From Piper betle (lineage: Eukaryota; Streptophyta; Magnoliopsida; Piperales; Piperaceae): a DNA stretch of 64,000 bases. The position numbers and the translations under genes are program-made. Shown piece by piece: positions 35,541 to 46,650 of the stretch. The notes under the pieces are model-generated. The model was not told the origin of the DNA, ran no database searches, and saw nothing but the letters and a program-made list of their open reading frames with translations. The first letter of the stretch is position 1; each line of letters begins with the position of its first letter. The stretch spans positions 1 to 64,000 of the forward strand of contig JAURVB010013253.1 in the NCBI GenBank assembly GCA_033002965.1, read 5' to 3'.

Positions 35541-38479
35541 TCAGTGATCATCGCTAAGCACCTTTACTTTGCCAGTTGGATCAAGCCATGAAGTAGACCC
35601 CATAACGGCACCATTATATAAACAAAAGCACCAGAACTATTGCTCGCCGTGTGCTTCTTTACTGCCCCCTCCGGTCTCCACCGTCGGCCAAAAAATAAAT
35701 GGGCAAACATGAAATGCTCCAACCACACATATATATGGACCATATGATATATGATATTGTAGATACTGAACAACCTGCTTCTCTCGATTCTTTTAAGTCA
35801 AATTTATCCTTGGTTCCTGAAAGATTACAATTGCAGTTGGGGTGAAGGTTAGAACAGTGCACAAATGCGATCCACGCAACTGCTACCATCTCCACATGAG
35901 ATTCATGATTTTCGTATTGATGTTTCGATGGCAGGAATGGAGGAGCAGAAGGGGCACATGACAACCAAAAACTACTTACCACTTAACTACTGGTCTTCAG
36001 TGGGGTAACTAAAGCAATTAGTACTCAATGATTCTGTTTAGTTTATATGACCTTACAGCAGATTAGCACTCTATTACAAATTAATTTACTTTTAAGGGAG
36101 TAGGCAACAATAGCCACTCAAGAAAGAATATTGACACTAATCAGGCGCTTCAACCAACTGTATACTTATGAGAGACTAGAAACCCGAAGAATGATTATTC
36201 AAGATTGATATACCTTGGGAAAAGTTTCTCATCTGAAAGGGCCTTTTCAACTCTCTCTTCGAAAGGTGTGCCATGCCATACTATCCTTTGATCCTGTCAA
36301 CACGGTAATCAAACATGATTGGATCACCCAGAGATAATAATATAAAACATCATAACAAAACTCAGAATTTTACCTCTTTATATTTGGTTATCGTGTTTGG
36401 GATCCCATTTGCACATACTCGTCTTTCATCACTGTCTGCATAGTACAAGTGAAGCATTGGTAATTCAAAATCTAATTCATCAGCAGTAGCTTTCTACACA
36501 AGAGGAGATGAGCAAGATTTAAAACATTAAAAAAAAACAAAGACGACAGAATTTCAGAAAAATAGTGAAAGCAACAACATCATAAGGCATATAAAATGTA
36601 TTAAGCAATTCGTGGCTCCTAAGAAGAGTCCAGCAGATGATTGTTCAAGAGTTGATAAAGCAATGTGAGAAATGGTTATGGTAAGACAATTTCTGACTTG
36701 TGAAGCCAGACTTTTATCCAGAAGGACAATAAAATGGATTAATGCAGAAAAAGTATAAAGTATTCATATGAAACAATTTCAGCGGGTAAATCAAGTAGAC
36801 ATTCCTTTTGCTCAAGGTCTCATCATTTACAGTGAGCTCGACCATGGCACAGCAGACCAGATAAAAGCATCGTTCAGCTTGTTTAATAATTATGTTAATA
36901 CAGCAACTTGAATATGATTCAGATTGAGCTGCGCAGACTCCAGCAGCGCAGCTCAAGCAGGCTTGTGTATGCTCAAATCAGCTACAACTTCTAATTGTCT
37001 AGAAGGCCTATGAAGAAAGAAAACTACTAATATGTCCATTCAAACTTGATACTCACCTCATGCCATACATAAGTCAAAGAAGTTTTCAATTAACACTCAT
37101 TAAGAAGAAGTAGAGAAATAAAAGTGCTAGGGTCCATTTTGGCCATCGTTGATTAATGTGCAAAGCCCAAATTCAAAAGAATAATGCTCTGTTTGTTTGA
37201 GAGTATTAAGATAAAAATTCAATAACCTTGCTATTCACAAGTTTCTTTTGCACATCAAGTTGGATTCCATGCTCAGTTGAAGCTACCACAATAAAGTCAT
37301 CATCATCCTCACGCCGTATCCCAAGGATCAATAACATAGTTTTTTTGGTTCCAGAAAAAAACGTAGAATTTTATAGCACTGATTGACAGTTTTTGTATTT
37401 GAGGTGATGGACAAAACCGAAGAAGATACAGGGGAGAAGTTTTGATGCCCTTCTTGTTGCAACTCTTGAGAAAGTGGAAATAAGATAAAAGCATCAACAT
37501 CTATATTTCTGTAAAGTATTTTGGACAAATATTATGAGATGGTTGTGAAATGAGGTGTTTCATCTGACATTTTTCAATAACATTAATCAAAAAATTCTGT
37601 GAAACCTAAGGATTGGAGTATTGAGCGACTAAAACAACCTTGTGACAAAACTGACATTGCTGAAATAGGATTGCTCAAGTTACAGTGGAAAAATAAGATC
37701 AACAAGAGTAAAGTGGATCGAGGGCATTGACCATAGATAGGGACATAGGAAAGTTTATTGAGGAGGCCCGGTAATGCATGAAGTAGAGTGCTAATAGCCC
37801 CTCAATTAGAGCATTGAGGAGCAATTTCTACGGGGAGAACCGATCAGTAATGGTGATCACTCATGTTTGTTAAAGAAAATTATGAGGATAGATGTCATTA
37901 TTTTTATTGTCGAACAAATAAAACTGAATGATTATCGATGAAATAAATGCATAAGAAAGCATTACAGTAGTATGTACCTTGTTCATGCCTGTGACCATTG
38001 GCCATGCCAAGTCCTGCATCCCTGGAAAAGACATGAACGATATCCCTAGAAAGGTTTTATTAATTACAAGCACATATAGTAATAATAAGCCAATAATTCC
38101 CGACAGACAAAAGAAATTGCGACAAGGGTAAGCATTTACCAACCTGTGGGAAGCAGGTTGAAGGGAGAAGTCTGCGGGCCGAGCACTGAGAGAGGGAGAG
38201 AGAGAACGCAAATGAGACAAAATTGGAAAGGAAAAGGGGATTGAAGGAAGGGGAGCAATTATTAACAACCAACCAAACGAAGTAGCAACCAACCATGGGG
38301 TGAAGGGGAAAGAGGTGGTGGTGGAGGAGGATCGGGGAGCCAAAGGGGAGGTGGGATGCGATGGGAGAGGAGGGAGGTGGAGAGGATGCGATCGTACGAG
38401 GAGAGATGGGAATGGAGGTGGGCATGGACGACGGCGTTGCGACGGAACATCCCCGTCCACGCCCTCTCCATCTCTTCCA
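35541..38479 (-). CDS. Unrecognised multi-exon plant gene (possibly damaged at its 3' end)
   Basis: Three consecutive exons agree in splice sites and phase. The first (about 37227-37335) reads GIRREDDDDFIVVASTEHG, IQLDVQKKLVNSK. The second (36374-36493) reads ATADELDFELPMLHLYYADS, ERRVCANGIPNTITKYKE. The third (36214-36293) reads DQRIVWHGTPFEERVEKALS, DEKLFP. A likely upstream exon is 37977-38010, ending in a GT donor. A likely first exon starts at the ATG at 38479 (MEEMERAWTGMFRRNAVVHA). A last exon could end at the TGA at 35541-35543 (GAVMGSTSWLDPTGKVKVLS), but the frame in front of it seems offset by two bases near 35617. I do not recognise the family. The central exons are convincing, the ends are not. 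Confidence 0.5.
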
Positions 38480-38517
38480 TTTTTTCTTTGTTACTCACTA
38501 CTTAATTCTTCTCTTCT

Positions 38518-38575
38518 CTCTTCTTCTTCTTCTTCTTCTTCTTCTTCTTCTTCTTCTTCTTCTTCTTCTTCTTCT
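38518..38575. repeat. (TTC)n microsatellite
   Basis: About 18 TTC/CTT units just upstream of the presumed start of the minus-strand gene at 38479. On that strand it is a GAA tract in the leader or promoter. The Ser/Leu-run frames across it are artefacts of the repeat. Confidence 0.9.
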
Positions 38576-40064
38576 CCTCTTTTGCTTGCTTGATGTGTTT
38601 CTTCCTTCCTCCCCGACTGCACACTCTACCCCACAATTCAAAATTTCAAAACCACCCACCGCCATCCTCCTTCCATCGTGTCTCCAAAATATGACAATAC
38701 GGTGACGATGATTATAATTACGATTATGATTAATAATAATAATAATAATTATTATTATTAATCTTTTACAATGACCTTATGTATTCCGGCTCCCTTCACA
38801 TAAATAAAACGGTCATGCCCACCCACCCACCCACATTGACTTGACAGCCAAGTGGCAGTCCATTCGACTTCTTTGTTAATTACAGCTAGCTTGACCTCCC
38901 CCGATGGATTATTAAACCCTTCTAACTTTGGCAGTAATTTTGCCTTTCAGAGTACATTTCAAACCTTAGTTGCAACCTCATATAGCTTCAAATTCATCAC
39001 TAAGCCTAAGAATCTCCATCTGCATCGCTAAATTTTATAACCAAATATTTGAGCAAATTTCTCTTTTTTTAAAAGATGGTTTATGCCGGATGTGCAAGGA
39101 AGGCCGCAACATGACCACCCACCGCATTGAATGCAACAACCTTCAAAAGGACTCTAAAATGACTGTCTTCATGTAGATGTTCATGATGAGAACAAGGCCG
39201 TTACATGATGGTACCTAACAATCACTATTAGTACAAAAGACTGCGGGAAAAACCCTTTTTTATTTTGGAAAAAGAAAGAAAAAGAAAAAGAAAAACATTG
39301 TAGTCACCAACGGTGTAATTAACCCTTATGTAAGGATTGAATTCTTTTCGTTGCACAAATTGAAGGATGAGAGCTCTACCAGGAATTGGTTAGGCAAAAA
39401 TGTCTTCTGTCACAAATTCATCAAGGTTGTTGGGGCAACCGATAGATTGAGTCACCGAACATAAGTAGTCTCTACCACGGGAATCCGAATTGTACCACCA
39501 CAAATTGATTGTTTGTTGCAGTTATCCACCGGCAGCTGGATATTTCAGAACCAGCCACAAGCCAATTCCCTCGCTTCTACGAGAAGTCCTGTTGCCTCTA
39601 CACAGCAAACAACCAATTCTTTGTCAGGCCTCTAGTGTCGATGCTCACGATTGCACTTGAGAATCACCAAATAAAATTTCAAATTCATCGAGAAAAAAGG
39701 TGTTAGAGGGTCACCGATTGCACAGTTTTTACTCGTTTTGTGAACGCCAACAATCGTTTCTCACTCTTCTGCACGAAATGCCAAAAGAAGTTAAAAAAGG
39801 CCTGCAGGGGAACGCATTAGCTACTTCATATTGGATGGTACTTCGGGCAAGGAATACCTGTTGCCGAAAATAATCAGTGGAATGGGCCCATGAAGAGTGA
39901 ACCTTCACAACAACAAATCTAGACATAGAAACGATAGTTCGTCTATCAAAGAAAACATAGAAGCTAGACAGATGGAAAAAGTAGACAGATAGAGATACCC
40001 AAGAATGCTTTACTGTCGACGCTTGAAGATTACAAAGCTGAGGTGTTATGAATTTAGCGTTTAA

Positions 40065-40095
<31 letters not shown>

Positions 40096-40270
40096 AATCT
40101 AAGCAGGATACGGCCGGTAATCCAAACCTGCATGCCGCAGTTTATTATCATCGACCTCGAAACCCAATGGCTGGCAGAAAAAGGGGACCCATACACCCCA
40201 AACATTTAGTTTCATTAGTTGAGCATGGTGGTGGACATTGGAATCGCAGTTTTAGAAGCAACAATATATA
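38576..40270. other. Intergenic, no gene seen
   Basis: Contains an AT-rich inverted stretch (TAATAATAATAATAATTATT near 38731-38760), a CCCACCCACCCACCC run (about 38818-38833) and a (TA)n run near 40066-40088. No coding sequence recognised. Confidence 0.4.
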
Positions 40271-40291
40271 CTACTCTATACAGGAATATTA

Positions 40292-40318
40292 CTATGCGCT
40301 GCTTAAGGCAGCGCATAG
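40292..40318. repeat. Perfect 11-bp inverted repeat (hairpin)
   Basis: CTATGCGCTGC, a 5-base spacer TTAAG, then GCAGCGCATAG. It lies near the left end of the fold-back complex. Confidence 0.9.
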
Positions 40319-41252
40319 CTTTAGGCAGCGTTAAGGATCGAAATCCAATGGCCACCATTCTTTCCTTCAATTTCCTTCCCCCACTGCCCCATGCTGCCAC
40401 CCTGCCCACCATCGCCGCCCCGTCCGCCGCCGCGCCCCCCCGCCCGCAGCCCTCCCCCCACCTGCCCTGTTTCCCCCACCCCGTCTGTCGCCGCGTCCCC
40501 TTGCCAGCAGCCTTCCCCCTGCCCTGTTTCCCCTGCCCCCTCTGCCGCCTTGCCCCTGCCCGCAGCCCTCCCCCCTACTGCCCCTGTTTCCCCTGCCCTC
40601 TTCCCCGCCCGCCCCCTACCCGGTTCCCCGCCCCCCCCCCCGCCGCCTGTTTCGCCCCACCCTCCGCGGCCCCGCCCGCCCCTGCCCTGTTTTCGCCACC
40701 CTCCCCGGCCGCCCGTTTCGCCCACACCCCCGCCGTCGCCCCTCCCTGTCGACCAAGCTCCTCCCTGCCGTCTACTGCCCTGGCCATCTCCACATCGTCG
40801 TCACACTGCTTCACCGCTGGCGATGGCGCGACAAAACACGGGGAAAGAAGGAGCGATGACATTTTCGTAATAAAATTTTGACTCGCTCCTAACTCAATTC
40901 AAATTTAAGAAATAAATTTTAAAAATAAAATATAATAAAAAAACTTGACTTGCTCCCGACTCAAGTCAATTTTATAAAATAAAATTTTAAAATAAAATAA
41001 CATAAAATAAAAATTTGATTCACTCCCTGATGCCACTGCTTGCCGACCATCTCCCTGCCGCCACCCACACCTTGCCCCTCGCCCTCCCACACCCACTGCC
41101 CCTGCCCCTTGCCCTCCCACACCCACTGCTCCCTGCCCCCCACCAGCCCAGGCCCCGCCTCCTGCCACCCCTGACCCCCTCTTGCCGCCCCCTGCACCCC
41201 CGCCCCGTGCCGTCTCCCCTGCCCCCCTCTCGTCGTCTCCCCGATCTCAACT

Positions 41253-44122
41253 TGTAACACCCCGTTTCGGCTCACCCGTGAACCGACCCGGAAATGTCAC
41301 CGGCGACCGAACCGTTCGTTAATCTACTAGATTCGGTTAAGCCGACCAGGATCTACTCTCGGCGTCTCAAGATGAAGATGCAAATATGAAATGCATGAAT
41401 GAGAACGATTGGGTTCTAACGCGGTCCTACATGCATGCTGTGATGTACAAGCAAAAACAAGACAAAATAATAAATGAGAAACCAAAAGAAAATATATAAT
41501 ATTTTATGAAAATACGATAACACATAATAATCTACCATGACATTAAATCATTATCTCATTCATTTTTACCCGAGCCGAGTCTGAACTCCAAGGCTCCCTA
41601 CTCATTCATATTTATCAGTTCGTTTCATAACAAGTAATTCATCAAGACAAAAACATTGTAATAATCATCCACACAGCATTAAACAACCATCATTATACAT
41701 TACACGCGGCAGGTACATGTGTGCGCGGTTCCGTGCTGCTCCTCCGCAGTCCCGACAGCTTTCATCGCTCGCATTCCTCACCTACATATATATAGAAAAA
41801 CCGTCAGTAACGAGTGTTACCGGCCCGGAAAATAACTAATATCAATCTGGCACAGGAGAGCAAACTCTCCTGTTGAATCAAAACCATATACTTCCTCAAG
41901 AACTCTCATCAGGGCACATACGGGAGCCGTCGTCGTCGGGCCGTCGCCCTCGGGTCGACAGCGTCCCCCTATCTTTCTCATTCTCATACCTTGGCCATTT
42001 CTCTATTGCTTCTCGCATCAAATTTCATTCCTTACCGCCCTCTGCACCTTCCATATTACTCCTGGCCTTGAGCACAAAGGCCGAGCACTCTCAGGCAGTC
42101 GCCTTCAGTACCCTTTGAACCACAAGTCTAGACATGCGCTGCATTGCAGTACCCGTAAACCTCCACACTTCTCCGGGTTTGAGGAACTCAAAGGTGGAGT
42201 TGTCCGGATCCTTCGGGAACGAAGTGGGTTCTCCCCAGCTCCAGAGCCCGCTCTTCCGGGCACACGCCCTATCTGAAGACGTGGCCGCAAGTAACCCTCA
42301 TTCCATCTCTCACCGAAAACACGAAAACTATATATATATAGGCCTGGGTTGGGATTTATACAATAGGCCCGAAGGCATCGTGAGCTGGATCTGAAGTTCG
42401 AAAACAAACTCGAGGGATCTCATCCTCGAGGGTTATTAATCCGAAAAAAGAACTGTTGGCTAAATGGCCCGAGTTAAGTGGGATCCGATAAAACGCCACT
42501 TAACTCGTCCTGCACATGATAAATCAAATAAACAATAGAGTAGCGTAAAACAGAGAACGAGTCCTAAACGGACCTGGTAGAAGCTCCAAACGGGTCCACG
42601 CGCCTAGGCGGCGAGCTCCTACACCGTACCTACACAATCAAGCTAAAAACTAACGCCCGCATGATGAATCACACATCCTATAGCATGCACACACAATCAA
42701 CACAATCACGCATCAATCAACACACATCAACCTATATCAATTCTAGCAAGTCTACTTAGGCTAGTTTGCATTAGATCATGATTATTACCTAATAACCCTA
42801 ATTAGTTTCATAACTTCTATTTTTAACACCACACAATTCCACAAATTTCATATTTTATTCTAAATCAAATCCACATTTATATAAGTAATTACAATGCACA
42901 ATTCATCAATCATAGCATGCAAATTCTAATAATCAATACTTTCAATTAATTAAGTTAAAATAAATTATACCTCGCGTCGTCGAAAATCGGCGACGGCTAG
43001 GGTTTCCGTTTCGCGGCTCGAAACTCGAATTCGGCACCTAGCGGCGTCCGAAGTCCGATCAGATTGGACTGGGTGCGTTCGGCGGATGATCCGGCGAATT
43101 TCCCACGAATCCAATTTTCCGGCGGTTCCGGCGGTTTTCCGGCGAGTGTCGGCGGTTTTCCGGCGGATTCCGACGGTTTTCCGGCGACGATTCGGGACGG
43201 GGCAATCAGGGGGTCTATCGGCACCAGCTCGACGAGCTTGGTCCGATGGCGGTGTCAAACAAGGTAGCCGAGGCGGCGATGGCCGTCGGCGGCGGCGTCG
43301 AAAATGGGCGGCGGCGGCGGTGTGCTCCGATCGGGGCTCCGGCCGGCCTCGACGGCGGTCGGGAGGATGGGGGAAATGTCGGCAAGGTCAAGGGGGTGGT
43401 ACTGGTGGTCGCAGCGGCGGCGACGGCGGCCGAACGGCGGCGGAATCCGGCTCGGAGTGGCGACGGCCGAGGCGGCTTCGTGGGCCGATTCCGGCGTCGT
43501 GGCGGCGAGACGGCGGCCGGGGTGGGTCGTGGCGGCACGGCGACAGCACGGCGGGGCGGGGCGGCGTTGATCGGCGGCCGCACGACGTCGGCAGCGGCGG
43601 CGGCGGCGACCACAAGCGGCAATGGCGGCGGCGGATAGGGTTTGGGGTGAAAGAAGGGTCGGGAGGGAGAAAAGGCGTGCGATGGCAGTTTTGTAAATTA
43701 AACTTGACTCGACTCCGACTCGAGTCAATAATAATAACTATCTCCTAATAAATCCTAAAAAAATCCAAAAAAATTGGGAAAAATCCCGTAAAATCAAACG
43801 AACACGGCAACATCCAAATGATATGTTCTATAACTAATAACCCACCCAAACTCACCTATATCGCGTCCTAATTCGTCATTCGGCCCTAAAAATATTCTAC
43901 GATCAAATAAAAATAACAATCAATACTGCATACCTCCACATACTTGATAACCCATTTTTCATCATCTTTTAGGCGTTATCATCATACACTTGAGCATACA
44001 TGACCCTCATTGCTCATAACTCACAGCTGGCCTCAACCCAGCTCGCGGTCCATGAAGCTGACTCGACTCGAACCGACTGGTTCACTCCCGTAAAAACTCT
44101 GACTCGAGTCACGGGTTTTACA
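41253..44122 (+). mobile_element. Solo-LTR-like element, copy 1 (2.87 kb)
   Basis: Starts TGTAACACCCC and ends GGGTTTTACA, so it has TG...CA ends and a short imperfect terminal inverted repeat. The flanking 5-mers are CAACT and CGACT (four of five match), compatible with an aged 5-bp duplication. Family blocks shared with the other copies include GGTCCACGCGCCTAGGCGGC, TTGAACCACAAGTC near 42116, and the GC-rich block at about 43000-43660 followed by TTGACTCGACTCC and GACTCGAGTCAATAA. No gag or pol lies between or beside the ends, so a solo LTR is the simplest reading. A long non-coding DNA transposon is the alternative. Confidence 0.65.
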
Positions 44123-45195
44123 CGACTGAAGTTAAATTAAAAAATATTATTTTATATTTTTAATTTATTTCACAATAATTTTTAAATTTTTTAAAAAAAT
44201 ACAAAACCATAAAATAAAATATTATAAAATAAAAACTTGACTCGATCCCGATCTTGACTGGAGTCAAATTAATATTATTGAATAAATTTTTTAAAAAAAT
44301 AATTTCGTAATAAAAACTTAACTCGAGTCGGGATCAACTCAATAATATGAAATAAATTTAAAAAATATAAAATAATTTTGTAATAAAAACCTGACTCGAT
44401 AATGTGCGGGACCGAGTCAAGTTTTTATTACAAAATAACTTTATTACCGAATAAATTTTTATTACAAAATAAATTTTAAAAAAATAAAATAATTCTGTAG
44501 TAAATTATTTTAACTCGAGTTCGATTAAGTAAAATTTTTATTACCAAAATATTCTCCCCTATTTCTTCTTCATTTGTTTTCGTGCGCCACCCCCCTGCCG
44601 GCGACCTTGCGGCCGGCAGCCCGGCTGGCCAACAATGTCGCCGCCTCGGGGCTAGATGGGCCTGCTGGGAAATGTGCGGCACCGATCTCGTGTAGGACGG
44701 AATAAAGTTTTTATTACAAAATTATTATATTTTTTAAAATTTATTTCGTAATATTAACTCGATCTCGTGCGACATCGAATCAAGTATTTATTATTATTTT
44801 TAATTTATTTCGTAATATTAACTCGAGTCAGGGAGCCAGTAAAGTTTTTATTACGATTTTACCCTCCCTTGTTCCCCGCTCTTTCTCGCCGCGCCACCCC
44901 ACCGCCAGCGACCTCGCCGCCGGCCACCCGGGGGGGGGGGCGATGGCTAGGAACGAGGGCGGGGGGCTTGGGCGGAGGCTGCGGCGGCCGACGGGGGCGG
45001 GGGCGAGGGCGGCGGTGGGGCGAGGGCAGGGGGGCGGCCTGCGGGGCGGGGGCAGGGAGGCCGGCAGGGGCAAAGGCAGTGGCAGGGCGGCTTGCAGGAC
45101 AGGGGGATGGGGCGGCCGTCGGGCGAGGGCCGGGGGTGACGGGTGGGGGCAAATGGCGGAGTGGGTTTTGTGGGTGGGTAGGGGGTTTGATTGTG

Positions 45196-45221
45196 GGCCG
45201 TCGGATCAGGATCCGACGGCC
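45196..45221. repeat. Perfect 12-bp inverted repeat (hairpin)
   Basis: GGCCGTCGGATC, spacer AG, then GATCCGACGGCC. It lies near the right end of the fold-back complex. The left end carries a diverged relative, GGATCGAAATCCAATGGCC, near 40334. Confidence 0.9.
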
Positions 45222-45285
45222 AACAGGAGGCAATGCATTGGCACTGCCAAAATAGGGCAGTATAGTGTAGCACTGCCCCTACTCT

Positions 45286-46650
45286 CAATATATATATATA
45301 TATATAGAGAGAGACTAATAATTAATTATATATTATAGACCAAAGGAGAGGGGAAATGAAGACCAACGGCTGAAGCCGCACAAGTGCGAGCAACAGATCG
45401 AGTGTTTCCAGGAATCTGTCAAACAGGGATTTATCATATAGCAAAAAGATAAAAAGGAAAATTGATTATAGTCCAAACAAAAATGCCAAGGTTGATGGAT
45501 ATTCATGGAGAGGGGCATTGAAACCAGAAATAAAAACTTATAGATATGGGAGGGAGCAAATTCAGGTGCGAGAGGAGCACCTCAGTACCTGTGAGGAAAC
45601 TAGGACAACTTGAAGAGTTTTTCGGGGAGGGGCTGATTGGGGGATGGACTGGCTGCAGCATTAACAACGTATCTACCAGCCAGAAAAAGAAGCGACGTCG
45701 ACCGTAAAAATAAAAGTGGAGAGGCATGAGGACGGCAATATGATTGGACAAATCTTACACAAGGAGGAGGCGGCGGAAGAGGAATGCAAGCTAGGAGGGT
45801 TGAAAAGGATGCCGGCGGTGGTGGGTGGTCGACGGCGAAAAGACGGTGACCAATAGAGGGTACGCAGCCGCAACGCCCCTCGACTCCATTCTTCATCACT
45901 CCACCCCTCCGCTTGGCGATTGGAGTTATAAACGAAACCACCCCCACCCCACTTTCGCTTCTACTCCATTTTCTATCTTTTTCTACTTTTCCCCTTCCTT
46001 TTGCTTACTCCCTAATTCCCTTCCTTAGATAATAAAGAGCAAAACGGATTACGATAGCCCCTTATTATTATTGTTATAATTTTTTACCAAAGTAACGAGA
46101 GCACGGAGCCCCTTACCAAACACACAAGATACATTTGTTTCACAACCTCTAGATAAAAAAAAAAGAAGAAGAAGCTAAAACTAAAACCATCGTCCGAAAA
46201 CAATTGTGATGCAGCGTTGTCTACACCAAATGCTGGCCATGGTGCCCGAATTTGACAACATATCAATTACGTGAACCACAAAAAAACAAATCAAAGCTAA
46301 AAGGCATAAAATGCACGCCAAAAAAATGTCATCCATGGTCATGTTATTCGACAACATATCAATTACATGAACCCCAACCAAGCTCTAACACAGCTTTGAA
46401 AAAATAAACCAGGCATGAAAACAAAAACACAAACGTACCAGATCCTTCATCTTACACATCAGTCCTTATAGATCGTCTGACGGTCAGATAATCCACAATA
46501 AATGGTCAGTCATATTTATGGGGGATAAATACTCTGATTTGTCTTTATATTTTATGGTCAGAGCAGAAGTAGAATTATTCTCATCAACTTATCGAAGCAG
46601 AATCAAAAGCTTCATTTGGGGCACCACCAGCTTGATGAAGCCACGCTAGC
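45286..46650. other. Intergenic, no gene seen
   Basis: Contains a direct repeat of about 41 bp (46237-46277 and 46333-46373, both with GACAACATATCAATTAC). It probably holds the 3' UTR of the dioxygenase gene. Frames at 45600-46028 have no recognisable similarity. Confidence 0.4.

Larger units (their letters stand above)
40271..45285. mobile_element. Large fold-back repeat complex, split by an LTR-like insertion
   Basis: The left part (40271-41252) runs from C-rich blocks into AT-rich tails containing TTGACTCGCTCC and GACTTGCTCCCGACTC. The right part (44123-45285) is built the opposite way, with AT-rich tails carrying ACTCGAGT-type motifs leading into G-rich blocks. The two halves therefore form a large, degenerate inverted repeat around the insertion at 41253-44122. 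CAATATATA occurs at both outer borders (40262-40270 and 45286-45294), which could be a 9-bp target duplication of Mutator type. The right copy sits in a TA repeat, so this may be chance. No transposase was found. The long GC-rich frames here occur on both strands and are not credible genes. Confidence 0.5.

Noticed and set aside
40219..41275. Long Pro/Ala/Arg-rich and Gly/Arg-rich open frames on both strands
   Set aside because: The frames overlap on both strands in very GC-rich DNA, have low-complexity composition and no motif. They lie in a repeat complex.
42965..43748. Up to 220-aa open frames in LTR-like copy 1
   Set aside because: They are Gly/Arg or Pro/Arg rich on both strands, inside a repeat whose other copies break the same frames.
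44767..45338. 162- and 131-aa Gly/Arg-rich frames
   Set aside because: Same reason: GC-rich repeat arm of the fold-back complex, mirrored by frames on the other strand.
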